From assembly GCA_036245525.1 (NCBI GenBank), contig BTPG01000004.1, positions 14,635,047 through 14,699,046 on the forward strand: a stretch of 64,000 bases of DNA, written 5' to 3'. Shown piece after piece: positions 22,411 through 33,899 of this stretch. Positions within the stretch are counted from its first letter, which is position 1, and every line of letters begins with the position of its first letter. The notes under the pieces were generated by a model. That model did not search any database, was not told the origin of the DNA, and was given only the letters and a program-made list of their open reading frames with translations. A program made the translations under genes and the position numbers. The stretch comes from Semisulcospira habei (taxonomy: Eukaryota; Mollusca; Gastropoda; Semisulcospiridae).

Positions 22411-22420
22411 CCCCCCACCA
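22411..22420 (-). promoter_or_regulatory. Polypurine tract
   Basis: On the minus strand the sequence GGTGGGGGG lies immediately before the 3' LTR, the position and composition expected of the plus-strand primer for reverse transcription. Confidence 0.6.
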
Positions 22421-22770
22421 TGATTCAAGCACGTCAGAGGTTTAAATCATAATCAACAAAAGTGTAGAGATGGCAATTTCGGATTTTTATTTAGTTTTTG
22501 CTATTTTGCAATCTAATGTAATCAGGTTTGCGTTTCAATGACTTCCATTACATATAATATGTTTTTTTCAGTAAACATGTGTGCAAGCACTGAATAACTG
22601 TGCTACAGTGAAGAGCACAATGGTTCTCAGCAACAAGAGCCAGTTTTCTGGCAGTACTGATTCAAGCTTTAGTATCCAGGACACCAACCACAACACATTT
22701 TTGTCAAATTGTCATAGATAGACACCCCCACTCTCCACCCTCTCCTAGAAAACAACAAATTGTGGTTGTC

Positions 22771-24403
22771 ATAGTCCATAAGCTAGCAGAGTTTACCGTG
22801 CACCCCCCTCCTCCCCCCCCCCCCCCCAGTACTCAATAAGATGGGTTTCAAAGTGTACCTTAGTATGTCCTGAGATGTTTAAGCCATGTTCCCTGAAAAT
22901 CCTTAGGAACACACCAGAGATATAGCCGATGGCGCAAGGGTACCCCATTCATGCTCTTCGTGGATGCTAAAATGAGGTTGAGAAACATTTTCCTGCTGCC
23001 GACCTCTTGACAGCTCACTCATTGGCAGCCAGAACAATATAAGATTTAAAGATGGTCATTAAGTAATTGAACGTTGCAGAAAAAGAAGGCAAAAAAATGG
23101 AGGTGGAAGTGATGATCTCGTGGTGGACATGTGGAAACTAAGTATTTTGATAACATTGTTTAGGCTGTTAGGAACCATGAAACTTTATGCATATTCATAT
23201 TTACACATTTCTAGATAAAATTAACGGAAAGAAAAGGGGATACCTTACTAGACCCGCCTTATGCTAGGTAAAATATCACCTAAAAGACCAGCCACTTAAA
23301 AATAGTTACAATTAAATTGATGGGTCACATTGAAATTAATGAAATGATCACAAATTGTTATGCTCATTATGCATAATTTGTTATGAAAACTGGCAACAAA
23401 AATATTTAAACAGAGGAGTATGACATAACCAATTGTTATGGTCATTTTGCGTTCTTTTGTGTACTGGTAAAATGGGGGTAGGGCAGCAGATTTAGCCACT
23501 GTGGCCCCTAAATGCATCACAGCATCATAAAATCAGGTTGGGAGTAACTGTGGTACTCTATCCTAACCAATAAAACCTAAGAAAGACCTATCTAGAATTA
23601 AGAATATCTATCTAGTATAAAGAATTTTTGAGGGCATCAGAAACAACGTATGTTCCCCAATTCAGCAATTTTAAATGGGAAAAAGCTATCATTCACCATG
23701 AATTTACTGTAACGGATGCCGACTTTCCTTATTTTCTTGCACTTTACGCTCACATTATTGAAACTTAATAGGTAAGGAGAGGTCAAAATGAAATGGAATA
23801 AATTTAGTAATTTTTTCTAACTAATTTTGTTTATTTTTACAACTTTGGGGTAGGGATACAAAATCAACCACTGTGGCACTCACAGTGATCATAGAATCAC
23901 CTAGTTAAGTTTATAATAATTGTGACATCCTGTTTTAATGATGTAAGCCTGAAAATAGACTGCCAGTGCTATAAAAAAATGTCTGAAGGCATCTGATACA
24001 TTATTTTTGTCTTTTTTTGCGGAAATGGCTGTTTACTGGGTGCACACATACCTTCACTGTGAGCCAGAGATTCAATATTTTTTCATTCTGTTTTTTTGCA
24101 GAGGACGCAGAAGGTGTGCCTTAACATATTAGTGTCTGATTTGGGCTTTTCGAATGAACTCTGATTTATTTAGAGGAAAATGTTTCTCAACCTCATTTTA
24201 GCAACCGCAAAGAGCGTGAATGGGGGTACCCTTGCGCCATCGGCTATATCTCTGGTGTGTTCCTAAGGATTTTCGGGGGAACATGGCTTAAACATCTCAG
24301 GATGACATACTAAGGTAACTTTGAAACCCATCTTATTGAGTACTGGGGGGGGGGGGGCGAGGGGGGGGGGGTGCACGGTAGATCCTGCTAGCTTATGGAC
24401 TAT
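22771..24403. mobile_element. Fold-back element with long terminal inverted repeats, copy A
   Basis: The ends are inverted copies of each other: ATAGTCCATAAGCTAGCAG on the left, CTAGCTTATGGACTAT on the right. Inside follow a C-run (left) or G-run (right), AGTACTCAATAAGATGGG and a segment around GCCGATGGCGCAAGGGTACC, giving arms of at least 230 bp. The AT-rich interior has no ORF. A second copy lies at 52643-54756 in the opposite orientation. It is inserted between the integrase end and the polypurine tract of the gypsy-type element. No transposase is present, so it is non-autonomous. Confidence 0.8.
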
Positions 24404-24564
24404 CAGTGTACAACTAATTACATGATGTGGACTTCAACTACAAGACGCGAACAAAGCAAGATTGAGTTACTGATTGTGTAACCATGAAATAAGAACGAAG
24501 GTTATATGTGTGCAGCAATTGCCTTTTGATTCAGGCGTCTGACGGGCGCGACAGACCGTCCGCG

Positions 24565-27375
24565 TTAGCGTTTTTGGACCCGGCTCGGTGCTGGAACTGG
24601 ATCTGACGACGTGTCTATAACAAGGCGCGCTTTGGCCCGTCCCTGCCACTTTCTCAGCAGGTTCACGTGATAGACCCGCTTTGTCTTGCGCCTTTTTCCG
24701 GTATCTACTTCGTAGTTGATCTCAGAGATCTTTCTGGTGACCGTATAGGGCCCTTGCCACTCCGCTTGTAGCTTGCTGGTGGCGCTAGGCAGAAGAACTA
24801 ACACTTTGTCCCCAACGTCGAAAGTCAGTGTACGTGCCTTCTTGTCATACCACACCTTCTGCTTAGAGAGAGACTCAGACAGGTGCTCCTGCGCCAGATC
24901 AGTCATTTCAAACAAACGGTCCCTCATCGTCAACACATGCTCAATGAGGTTTTCCTCTTTCCCCATGGCTTCTCCTTCCCAGGCCTCCCGTACAATATCC
25001 ATCGGACCGCGCACGGGTCTCCCGAACAATAGCTCGAAGGGGGAGAATCCTGTGGACGCCTGCGGAACCTCACGGTACGCAAACAAGAGGTATGGGAGAT
25101 AAGAGTCCCATGTCTTTGGATGACGACTGGCATACTTCCTCAACATAGACTTCAAGGTAGCATTGAACCTCTCTACAAGACCATTCCCAGCCGCGTGGAA
25201 AGGAGAGGTATTCAGCTTCCTCACGCCCAAGAGTTTGCAGAGCTCTTGCATCAGTTGTGACATGAAATTGGTCCCCTGGTCGGACAGAAACTCATCAGAA
25301 ACTCATTTGGAATGCCGACCCGACTGAAAACTGTACTGAATGAGTTCGTCAGCGACTTTATTGGCGTCCATTGATGACATGGCCACAGCTTCCGGGTACC
25401 TGGTGGCATAGTCAACCATGACAAGGATGAACTTGTTCCCGTGAGAAGGCCTGGGTAAAGGTCCGACAAAGTCGATAGCGACCTTGTGAAATGGGACACC
25501 CACCACAGGAACGGTGACCAACTTGGCTCGATCATTACTCCGCTTCTTGGCCACTTTCTGACACGCCTCGCATGAGCGACAGTATCGAGCTATGTCTCCG
25601 AACACACCTGGCCAGTAAAAATTTCTAAGCAGACGGCTCTTTGTTTTCTCAATTCCTAGATGGCCTGCCAATGGGATATCATGTGCAATCTGCAATAGCT
25701 GCTCTCTGTACGCCTTTGGGACAACCAACTGATGCACCTCACCAACCTCTCCATGTCGGGGTGTCCACTTCTGGTACAGCAGACTATCTTTGCTATAAAA
25801 ACACACCCTGGCATTTTCCACCTCATCCAGTGAAGAAACTTTCTTCCACACCTCCGCTAGGCTACTATCCTCTGCCTGCATGCTTTTCAGACTTTCTGAC
25901 CCCATTTCGTGTAAAGGGACTAACGGAGAGATTCCTGTTTCCTTATCAGCGGCCTTAGGATTATCACTGCCCTCGCTAGAGCCTAAGCCCTCATCCTCCA
26001 TCAGGGATGTGGATTTTATCCCTGATTCCTGCATTCTTTTATGTGATTTGGTTTCCTCCCTCATGCGATCTTTTCGTCCTTGGCGAGTTTCAGCCCGAGC
26101 CACTACCCAAACCGCCAAATCGTTCCCTAACAAGACCTCACCTGGGCAGCTGTCTACAACGCCCACAATCACTGGACCATTAACATAACTACAACGCAGG
26201 TCTACGGATGCCAGCGGGATTTTGGAAGTCCGCCCATCTCCCCACTGTACTTCTATGGACTCTCCAATGAAAGCTGAGTTGGGAACCAACTCTCCTCTCA
26301 CTAACGTCCTCTGGCACCCCGTGTCCCTCACAATAGTCATGGAGTGACCACTGACTGTCCCTTGCTCTGTGTACGGGTTGTTGTTCCATAGGTTTTCTTC
26401 CGGAGCTATTTTTGCCCGTGTCGACCCCTTTAAATCCCCCCTAGGAGTTGGACACTTAGCGGCAATGTGTCCCTTCTTGCGACACCGGAAACACACCACA
26501 TCTTTGGAACTAGCCCTGTCCTGCTCACCAAGCTCTGATGGTGGAGGGGGTGAATTAATACCCTCTCTTCTACGGGGCTTATGGACCGATAAATACTGAT
26601 CGGCCAGAGAAATCAGCTGGCTCAAAGAGGACGGGTCCTCCATGCGAAGCCAGTCTTTTAAGTGGCCTGGTGAACTTTCCAGCAACTGTTCCCGAAGGAT
26701 GAGATCGCGGAGTTCGGTATCGCGCACCTTGACGTCACTAGCCTCGATCCACCGGTCTAAGTGATTTCCAAGGCGGACCGCATACTCGCGGAAAGATTCG
26801 TCCGCTTCTCGTCGGCTGTATCTGAACCGCTCGCGGTATGTTTCTGCCCTCAGCTCGTACCTGCAGAGAATGGCCTTCTTTAACATCTGATAGTCTTCCC
26901 AGTCATCTTCGCCCATTCTGCTGTAGGCTTCCTGGGCCTTTCCTGACAGACACGGGGCTAGGCGCGTCGCCCACTCCATCTCCGGTATTCGGTATGATCG
27001 CGCCACTTTCTCGAAAGTCCGTAGGAAGACATCAATGTCATCTCCCTCTCTATACCTTAAGTGTTTTAGCCCCCCATAATCCGGCTGTGCTGTTATTTCG
27101 GACACCGAGCTCCTTTCTGATCCTACGCTACCTGCTACTCTCTGCCTCTGGCGGGCTCTTTCTTCCCGCTCGAACTCTAGCCTTTCTTCTGCGGCTTTAA
27201 GCTCAATCTCCGCTAACCTAGTTTGATGTTCTAATCGGAGCTGTTGTTGCCTCATGACGAGCTCCGCGGCGTCCCACTCCGTCCCCGCATTTGACATGCC
27301 CACCAGGACGTTAGCCGCCTGAGCTGACCGAGGAGTAGCGAACCCTGCCCTGGCTAGATTCCCCTCCTCTGACAT
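24565..27375 (-). pseudogene. Gag-protease-integrase polyprotein of the gypsy-type element
   Basis: The frame 27375-25303 (690 codons) starts with a coiled-coil-like, Arg/Glu-rich segment (residues about 50-95). A SCAN-like capsid follows (about 100-265; FEKVARSYRI, LAPCLSGKAQEAY, LREQLLESSPGHLKDWL), then a CCHC knuckle (CFRCRKKGHIAAKC, about 292). Next is a protease-like region (VRDTGCQRTL, VLLGNDLAVW), with DTG where retropepsins have D-T/S-G. After an acidic linker comes the integrase: HHCC zinc domain (HLGIEKTKSRL, CRSCEAC) and the start of the catalytic core (AIDFVGPLP, first Asp). An 11-bp tandem duplication at 25285-25306 then shifts the frame. The remainder of the core, with Glu in NGLVERFN, and the C-terminal domain lie in the frame 25263-24565. 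Gag packages the RNA and integrase inserts the cDNA. No YXDD or RNase H motif exists between protease and integrase or downstream. Confidence 0.85.
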
Positions 27376-27699
27376 GCTTTATGGTGGATTCTAGAGTATA
27401 CTATCGAAACAGACAAAGTTCTAAAACAAACCTAACTTATACTGGAATTATGACGATGTACATGCAATCGCTAATTCTAACGATATCTTATGATACGCTA
27501 CTAAACGGTGGAACCAGAAAGCATGCAAGGTACTCACTACTCGGCGACCGGCTCACACACGCGTCACAAACCAAACGTGTCCACTGTAAGTCTCTCTGTG
27601 TCACTCTAACGTTATATGACAGTGTGTTAGTTCATAACATCGTTCCCGACAGCCTCGGGAACGCGCAGTGAAGAAGAAGAAGAGGAAGACAACTGGAAA

Positions 27700-28395
27700 A
27701 GTTCCCAATAGCGTCTATTACACCGTGACCACGGTGAAACTAGCACGACAGGTTATTCTGTCTACATAAAACCACGATAGCGTCTTTCACGCCATGAACA
27801 CGGCGACACCACCACAACAGGTTATTCTGTCCACTTAACACAATAGCGTCTTTCACACCGTGACCACGGCGACACTACCACGACAGGCTCCCCTGTCTGC
27901 TGAACACAATAGCGTCTATACCACCATGGCGACACTACCACGACAGGCTCTCCTGTCAGCTGAACACGATAGCGTCTATACCACCACGGGGACACTACCA
28001 CGACAGGCTCCCCTGTCTGCTGAACACGATGGCGTCTTACACCCCCACGGCGACACTACCACGACAGGCTCTCCTGTCTGCTGAACATGATAGCGTCTAT
28101 ACCACCACGGCGACACTACCACGACAGGCTCCCCTGTCTGCTGAACACGATAGCGTCTATACCACCACGGCGACACTACCACGGCAGGCTCTCCAGTCAG
28201 CTGAACATGATAGCGTCTATACCACCACGGCGACACTACCACGACAGGCTCTCCTGTCTGCTGAACATGATAGCGTCTATACCACCACGGCGACACTACC
28301 ACGACAGGCTCTCCTGTCTGCTGAACATGATAGCGTCTTACACCCCCACGGCGACACTACCACGACAGGCTCCCCTGTCCGCTGAACACGATGTG
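27700..28395. repeat. 60-bp minisatellite in the gypsy-type leader
   Basis: About eleven units with a period near 60 bp lie between the 5' LTR and gag. Each contains GATAGCGTCTATACCACCAC, CGACACTACCACGACAGG and CCTGTC. The pair GACAGG...CCTGTC can form a small stem in every unit. Units at the left edge (27709-27900) are more divergent. Long frames across it exist only because 60 is a multiple of three. Confidence 0.85.
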
Positions 28396-28537
28396 TACAC
28401 GGTAACTTTGGCAACACCGGTCTTACTGTGTCCTTTACGCAACGCTTGTTGCGGAGTTAGCTAGCTGGCTGGCTACGCAGTTTGTCCAAGAGTGTTGGGT
28501 TCGAAATAATATACTTGGTAGAAGTATTCTCTTGTAT

Positions 28538-28556
28538 AATCCCACCGCTGCCACCA
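28538..28556 (-). promoter_or_regulatory. Primer-binding site candidate
   Basis: On the minus strand the sequence one base after the 5' LTR is TGGTGGCAGCGGTGGGAT. It begins with TGG, complementary to a tRNA CCA end, and lies at the normal distance. The priming tRNA was not identified. Confidence 0.5.
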
Positions 28557-28557
28557 C

Positions 28558-28914
28558 TGTGAAAGGCTTCTCCTCTCTCCTTTCAAAATAATACACCAAG
28601 TACTGAACTTCTTTTCAACTTTCTGTATTCTAGTTTACAGTCCTTCTCTGCCGGCCGCCAGCTCTCAACTAACTCATTCTTCCCCTTTCTCACCTCTACA
28701 CCCTTCCTCTCTATCTTGATTAAAACTACCCGACCCTTGATCTATGACATCTGACAGTGGACAGTAAACAGACCCCTGCCCCCGCCTTAACTAATTGGAA
28801 AGCCTTCACCACATCCCGGCTGCATCTCTGCACTACGGTAAACATTCTCACGCTGCAACAGTCACACCCTAATTACTGGTTCCACCGGACCCTGAATATC
28901 TCTACATCTTGACA
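28558..28914 (-). repeat. 5' LTR of the gypsy-type element
   Basis: It has the same TG...CA termini and sequence as 22053-22410. In this orientation it would carry the promoter for the minus-strand transcript. I did not see a strong TATA box, although AT-rich segments occur. Confidence 0.9.
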
Positions 28915-28919
28915 TCGTG

Positions 28920-29470
28920 ACTCTTCTTTCGTTTTTGGAGTCGTGCGGCGTAACTTCCCATTATTGTCTAAATTCAGATCACTGCATTGTGTGCGTTAAG
29001 GTAATTGCTGTCAAGCAAACTGCCGCCACATGTACAGGTTTTTAACCACAGATTATAATAACACTTTCAGATTAGATCCCGCTTTCCGGCATGTGCGAGC
29101 GCTGATCTTGCCGATCAGCGAGTTGGCATTGGAAAGGTTATTCACAAGGGCCTGACGGGCTCGATGTACTGATAATTATAAATTTATACGAGACAACCGC
29201 TACGCCACCACACGCGCACATTCACCACACTCACTCACTACTAAGGCATATCTACTGAGCGATTGTGCTGACTGATGGTGCGCGCGGTGCCGCATGGGCT
29301 GTATCGCATGTTTGTACAGTGAGGCAATCAGACCCCCAGGGGCCATAACTCGGTCACTACACTGAAACAGACTATAACATGACATCGTTCGTACATAGGA
29401 AAAGACTATACTTAACACAACCACGTACTAAATTCATAAACGACTTAGGCATACACACCTCACTCGGTTA
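28920..29470. other. No supported gene
   Basis: Only short frames are present. A small perfect stem, GCGCTGATC...GATCAGCG, lies near 29098-29120. Confidence 0.5.
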
Positions 29471-29479
29471 TCCATCTCG

Positions 29480-29885
29480 GACTCTGTTGTATTTCCGAGG
29501 TTTCCGGGCCATTATCAAAGGACATTTTGGACTCTGCCATTTTTTTAGATAGTTATCCTTTATAATGGGCGGCTCGGACTCTGTCGTTTTCCCAAGGCTT
29601 CCCATTACAACGGGCGTTTTGGACTTTTGTAATGGGCGCGTCGGACTCTCGTTTTTCGAGTCTTCCCTTTTACAAAGGGCGCTTTGGACTTGGTCATTTT
29701 GTACAGGTCGTCTTTTACCAAAGGCCTCTCTCACTTAGTTACTTGTATACACTTTATAAAGGGCACTTTGGACTTTGTCATTTTTGCCAAGGCTCCTTTC
29801 ATCTATCCTCTCCGACTTGGTTATTTTGCTAGATTCTCCTTTACAAAGGGTACTTGTTTATACTTTGTCATTCTTTTTAGAGATA
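29480..29885. repeat. Degenerate tandem repeat, period about 45-55 bp
   Basis: Seven or eight imperfect units share GGACTCTGTCNTTTT-like and CCTTTTACAAAGGGCG-like phrases (for example near 29575, 29640, 29690 and 29770). It resembles a decayed minisatellite. The open plus-strand frames here are a by-product. Confidence 0.6.
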
Positions 29886-30154
29886 TGACTTAGTACGGCT
29901 GTGCTGCGCTACTGTAGTAACGCCTGATTACATTGTGACCAGCAGAGAATATATTTTTCTCAAAAAGCCTCATGCCTTGGGCATTTGTTGTCGCTTTTAC
30001 CATTATTAGCCTGTACTGCAGTATAGTCTATACGAAATGAGAGTCTTCGTTTCACATGTTTTATATGTAGTTAGTACTGAGTGCGAGTTACTGTGTTTGT
30101 GTGTGTGAACGTGGCATCCTGACACGAAGCAAACATTTAAATAATAAAAAATAA

Positions 30155-30313
30155 TAATTTACGGTATTTATAATGCGCTTATCTTATAATAATTATAACT
30201 CTAAACGCGCACTCACAACTCGCGCACGCATGCGCACGCTTTAGACAATGACTCACATACCACAAATAGTGAAATACATTACGACAGTCAGCTTGGGGTG
30301 GGGAGTGTGGTGG
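30155..30313 (-). mobile_element. L2-type LINE 3' UTR fragment (left part)
   Basis: It matches 14990-15148 closely (TTACGGTATTTATAATGCGC through CAGCTTGGGGTGGGGAGTG). The element resumes at 33617 after a 3.3-kb LINE insertion, so the two parts are one fragment. Confidence 0.85.
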
Positions 30314-33300
30314 TACTTACTTTACTTACGCCTGTCACCCCTACCCGGGTATAGGCCGTCGACGAGAGACCTCCAGCAACTCCTGTCCTGTGCTTCTCCT
30401 TCGATTCTACTCCAGGTGGTTCCCAGTCTCTTGATGTCTGCTTGGAGGTCTCGACGCCAGGAGTTTCTCGGCCTACCTCTTTTCCTCTTTCCCTGGGGGT
30501 TCCATGACAATGCCTGCCTAGTGATACTGGAAGCTGGCTTTCTCAGACTGTGACCGATCCATCCCCATCTTCTTCGCCCAATTTCATTCTCTGCTGTTAT
30601 CTGCTCTGTTCTCTCCCAGAGTCTGACGTTGCTGATTTTCTCTGGCCAGTGGATTTTCAAAATTCTTCTAAGGCAACTGTTCATGAAGGTCTGTACTCTG
30701 TTGACTGTGGTTTTTGTCAATCTCCATGTCTCTGCTCCATAAATATAGGAGAACTGCTTTTACATTGGAGTTGAAAATCCGGACTTTGGTGTGTTGTGAC
30801 AGCTCTCTGGAACTCCACACTTTTTTCAACTGGAGAAAGGCTGCTCTGGCTTTACCGATTCGTGCTCTGACATCTGCATCAGTGCCGCCTTTTTTGTCTA
30901 TGATGCTCCCGAGATAGGTGAAGGACTCCACCTCCTCCAACGGGGTGCCAGCAAGCAAGACTGGTTCTTCCCTGGTTGCGTTCAGCCTCATTGTCTTTGT
31001 TTTCTGTTTGTGAATGGTGAGGCCCACTTAGGACGAGATGTCAGCAAGCCTCGTGGTCTTGTCCTGCATTTGTTGATGAGTGTGGGACAGTAATGCCAAG
31101 TCGTCTGCAAAATCGAGGTCGTCAAGCTGTGTCCACAGTGTCCACTGTATTCCACTTCGTCTGTGCTCTGTGGTCATCTTCATGACCCAGTCTATGGCCA
31201 GTAGGAAGAGGAACGGAGACAGCAGACACCCCTGCCTGACACCAGTTCTGACCTGGAGCTCTCTGGTGAACTGCCCTTCGTGGATCACGCGACATGTCAT
31301 GCCATCATAGCTGCTCTTGATCAGGCGGACGAGCTTTGTGGGTACACCGTAGTGTCGTAGGAGTTTCCACAGAGTCTCTCGGTCCACACTGTCAAATGCT
31401 TTCTCATAATCCACAAAGTTGACGTACAGCGGGGAGCTCCACTCCAGAGACTGTTCCACGATGATGCGGAGAGTGGCGATCTGGTCTGTACATGATCGGT
31501 TCTTCCTGAATCCTGCTTGCTGGTCTCTCAGCTGGGGGTCAACGGAGCTCTTCATTCTCTCCAGGATGATCCTGTTGAAGACCTTTCCTGGTACTGACAG
31601 CAAGGTGATTCCTCTGTAGTTGGAACACTTGCTGAGGTCGCCTTTCTTCGGAAGCTTGATTAGGTACCCCTTCTTCCAGTCAGCTGGCATCACCTCCTCT
31701 TCCCAGATCTTTCCAAACAGTGGGTACAGCATCTCAACTGTTGTCTCTAGGTCTGCTTTCAGAGACTCCGCTGGGATGCCATCTGGCCCTGCTGCTTTGC
31801 CATTCTTCAAAAATGCCACTGCTTTTCTGATCTCTTCCCGGCTGGGTCTGTCACAGCTGATGGGTAGGTCGGTCTCTGCCGGCTGGATGTCGGGGGGGTC
31901 GGGTGGGCTAGGTCTGTTCAGTAACTCTTCAAAATACTCGGCCCATCTGTCGAGTTGGTCTGCTCTGTCTGCAATAGGCTTGCCTTCTTTGTCTTTTACT
32001 GGTCTTTCTGTATGGCCATACTTACCCGACAATCTTCTGGTAGGGCCTAATGTCGTAGAGCTGTTTCATGTTGCCGCTGCCTGCTGCCTTTTTTGCCTCT
32101 GCTGCCAGGCTGTCTGTGTAGGCCCTCTTGTGTGCCCTGATACTCCTCTTCACCTCGCGGTTGGCTTCCGAGTATTCCCCCTGTGCCCTTACTTTGGCTG
32201 CTCTCGTGCGACTGTTGTTGACCGCTGCTTTCTTCTGCTTCCTCGCTTCTATCTTCTTCAAGGTCTGTGCCGACAGCCAGTCCTTGTGGTGGTGTTTCCT
32301 GAACCCTACAGTGTCTTTGCAGGTTGAGTTCAGCGCCTCTCTAACTGCCTTCCACTGCTGCTCTGTGGTGACCGCCTCCTCTTCATTTACTAGCTCCTGT
32401 AGCGCTTGAAACCGGTTGGACAGCACCAGTTTGAACTCTTCTCTAACTCCAGTTTCTCTCAGGAGGCCTACATTATAGCGCTGTCTTCTTGTTGTCTCTG
32501 TGCGGCTTTTCTTTAGCTTGAGCTGCATTCTTAAGGTAAGCAGATGGTGGTCTGAGGCGACATCTGCTCCCCTCCTCACTCGAACATCTTGAAGGGATCT
32601 TCTAAATTTCTTGCTAATGCAGATATGGTCTATTTGGTTCTCTGTTGTATCGGGTCAGGTGAGACCCAAGTTGCTTTGTGTATTCAGTCTTCTGTGTGGG
32701 AAGATGCTGCCTCCAATGACAAGTCGGTTTAGAGCACAAAAGTCTACAAACCTCTCCCCGTTCTCACTCATCTCCGAGCCTAGTCCCTGTCTCCCCATCA
32801 CCTCTTCGTATCCGGTGTTGTCCTCCCCTATTTTGGCATTAAAATCGCCCATGACGATGGTGATGTCTCGCTCCGCACATTTGTCCACGGCACTCTGGAG
32901 TCGGCCGTAGAACTCTTGTTTCTCTTCCTCGTCACTGTCATTGGTGGGCGCATAACACTGGATGACGTTCAGCTTGAGCTTTTTCTTGGTTCTAAAGGCT
33001 GCTGTTATAATTCTTGGCCCAAGAGGTTCCCAGCCCATCAGCGCTCTCTGTGCCACTGGTGACAGCATGAGTGCTACTCCTTCTGTATGGGGGGCATTCT
33101 CCTCTTCATGACCTGAATACAGAACCATCTCCCCACTTAACAGCCTTTTCTGGCCAGACTTCACTGATGCCTAGCAGGGAAAGGTTGTACTTTTGCATTT
33201 CCGCTGCTATCTGGGCGGCCTTGCCGCTCTGGTACATGGTCTTGACGTTCCATGTGCCCATGGTTGTATCCCTGGATAGAGAGAGGCGGCTCGGTCCTGT

Positions 33301-33616
33301 GGCTTCCGAAGACTTCCGGCTTTCACCACAGGACGTCATAAGTCTTCTAGTAGAAGAACCTTCCTCCTCCAGGAAAGGAATTACTGTTAGTCTTTTCGTC
33401 GGCGTTTTTGTAGCTATTTCCTTTTTTGCAGGGTGGGGAAGCTACCCCCACGCCCAACCCCCTTACTAGGAGGACCAGGGGTTTTCTGTCGGGGTCACCT
33501 TCCCTTAGACCATGTTGGTTCACGGCACCTTATTTCATTCGGTGCACCCCTCTCACGAGGGACCCCCTATCCACCACCCAGGGGACGCGCCTTAGCGCCG
33601 TATGGTCCCAGCGCGA
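30314..33616 (-). mobile_element. Full-length non-LTR retrotransposon (LINE copy 2) with 12-bp target duplication
   Basis: GGAGTGTGGTGG occurs at 30302-30313 and again at 33617-33628, directly flanking the element. It begins (right end, minus strand) with a GC-rich 5' leader, then endonuclease, reverse transcriptase and C-terminal tail, and ends at the left in a TAAGTAAAGTAAGTA tail. At 3303 bp it is complete in length. It is near-identical to the truncated copy at 7518-9211. It sits within an L2 3' UTR. Confidence 0.9.
30322..33339 (-). pseudogene. LINE copy 2 endonuclease/reverse-transcriptase ORF, frameshifted
   Basis: Domains run right to left. The endonuclease spans 33339-32500 (GTWNVKTMYQSGKAAQIAAE, LLGISEVW, CYAPTND, VMGDFNAKIG, ASDHHLL). 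A basic linker follows. The reverse transcriptase spans 32032-31028 (GKAAGPDGIPAESLK, PKKGDLSKCSNYRG, VDYEKAFDS, GVRQGCLLSPFLF, DFADDLALL). The thumb and C-terminus span 31027-30322 (VESFTYLGSIID, RRILKIHWPEKIS, GKRKRGRPRNSW). At least four breaks are visible: near 33150, near 32640, at about 31030 (a stop where copy 1 reads through) and near 30740. All catalytic motifs survive, so decay is recent. The clade (RTE/CR1-like) is not settled from motifs alone. Confidence 0.85.
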
Positions 33617-33775
33617 GGAGTGTGGTGGTATAGTGCTGGAACTGTTGAAAGAGGTGAGTTTTGAGGGTGGACTGGAAGGAGGAGAGAGAGAGAGTGTTTC
33701 TGACGGAGAGAGAGTGGGAGAGTGTTCCAGGTGGATGGACCGTATACTGAGAAGGAGCGGGGGCCGAAATACACA
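33617..33775 (-). mobile_element. L2-type LINE C-terminus and 3' UTR fragment (right part)
   Basis: Its minus strand encodes FGPRSFSVYGPSTWNTLPLS followed by the same tail as the L2 at 15157-15290. It is interrupted on its left by the LINE at 30314-33616 and truncated on its right at about 33775. Confidence 0.85.
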
Positions 33776-33844
33776 CTCACCGGTCATACAAATATTGCAC
33801 ATGGTCAGCGACGCTACAGAATTTGGTGTCGAAGGCTGGGGTTA

Positions 33845-33893
33845 GGCGACACCAAAGATCCTACATACTATTTAGGATCTTTGGCGACACTAC
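33845..33893. repeat. Short perfect hairpin
   Basis: GCGACACCAAAGATCCTA is followed after about 9 bases by TAGGATCTTTGGCGACAC, giving a stem of about 17 bp. No further copies were seen in the window. Confidence 0.7.
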
Positions 33894-33899
33894 ATATGT

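Larger units (their letters stand above)
22053..28914 (-). mobile_element. LTR retrotransposon, Ty3/gypsy type (SCAN-like gag), lacking reverse transcriptase
   Basis: The element is bounded by two LTRs of 358 and 357 bp in the same orientation. Adjoining five-mers CCGTG (22048-22052) and TCGTG (28915-28919) look like a target duplication with one change. The minus strand is the coding strand, so the 5' LTR is on the right. Internal order: primer-binding site, leader with a minisatellite, gag, protease and integrase, a fold-back insertion, polypurine tract, 3' LTR. Reverse transcriptase and RNase H are absent from all frames. The LTRs differ at only a handful of positions, so the insertion is fairly recent. 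Confidence 0.85.

Noticed and set aside
24773..27200. Plus-strand ORFs of 66-120 residues
   Set aside because: Antisense shadows of the gag-integrase frame.
27860..28464. Several overlapping ORFs on both strands
   Set aside because: They run through the 60-bp minisatellite of the LTR-element leader.
31620..32409. Plus-strand ORFs of 93-235 residues
   Set aside because: Antisense shadows of the LINE polymerase on the minus strand.
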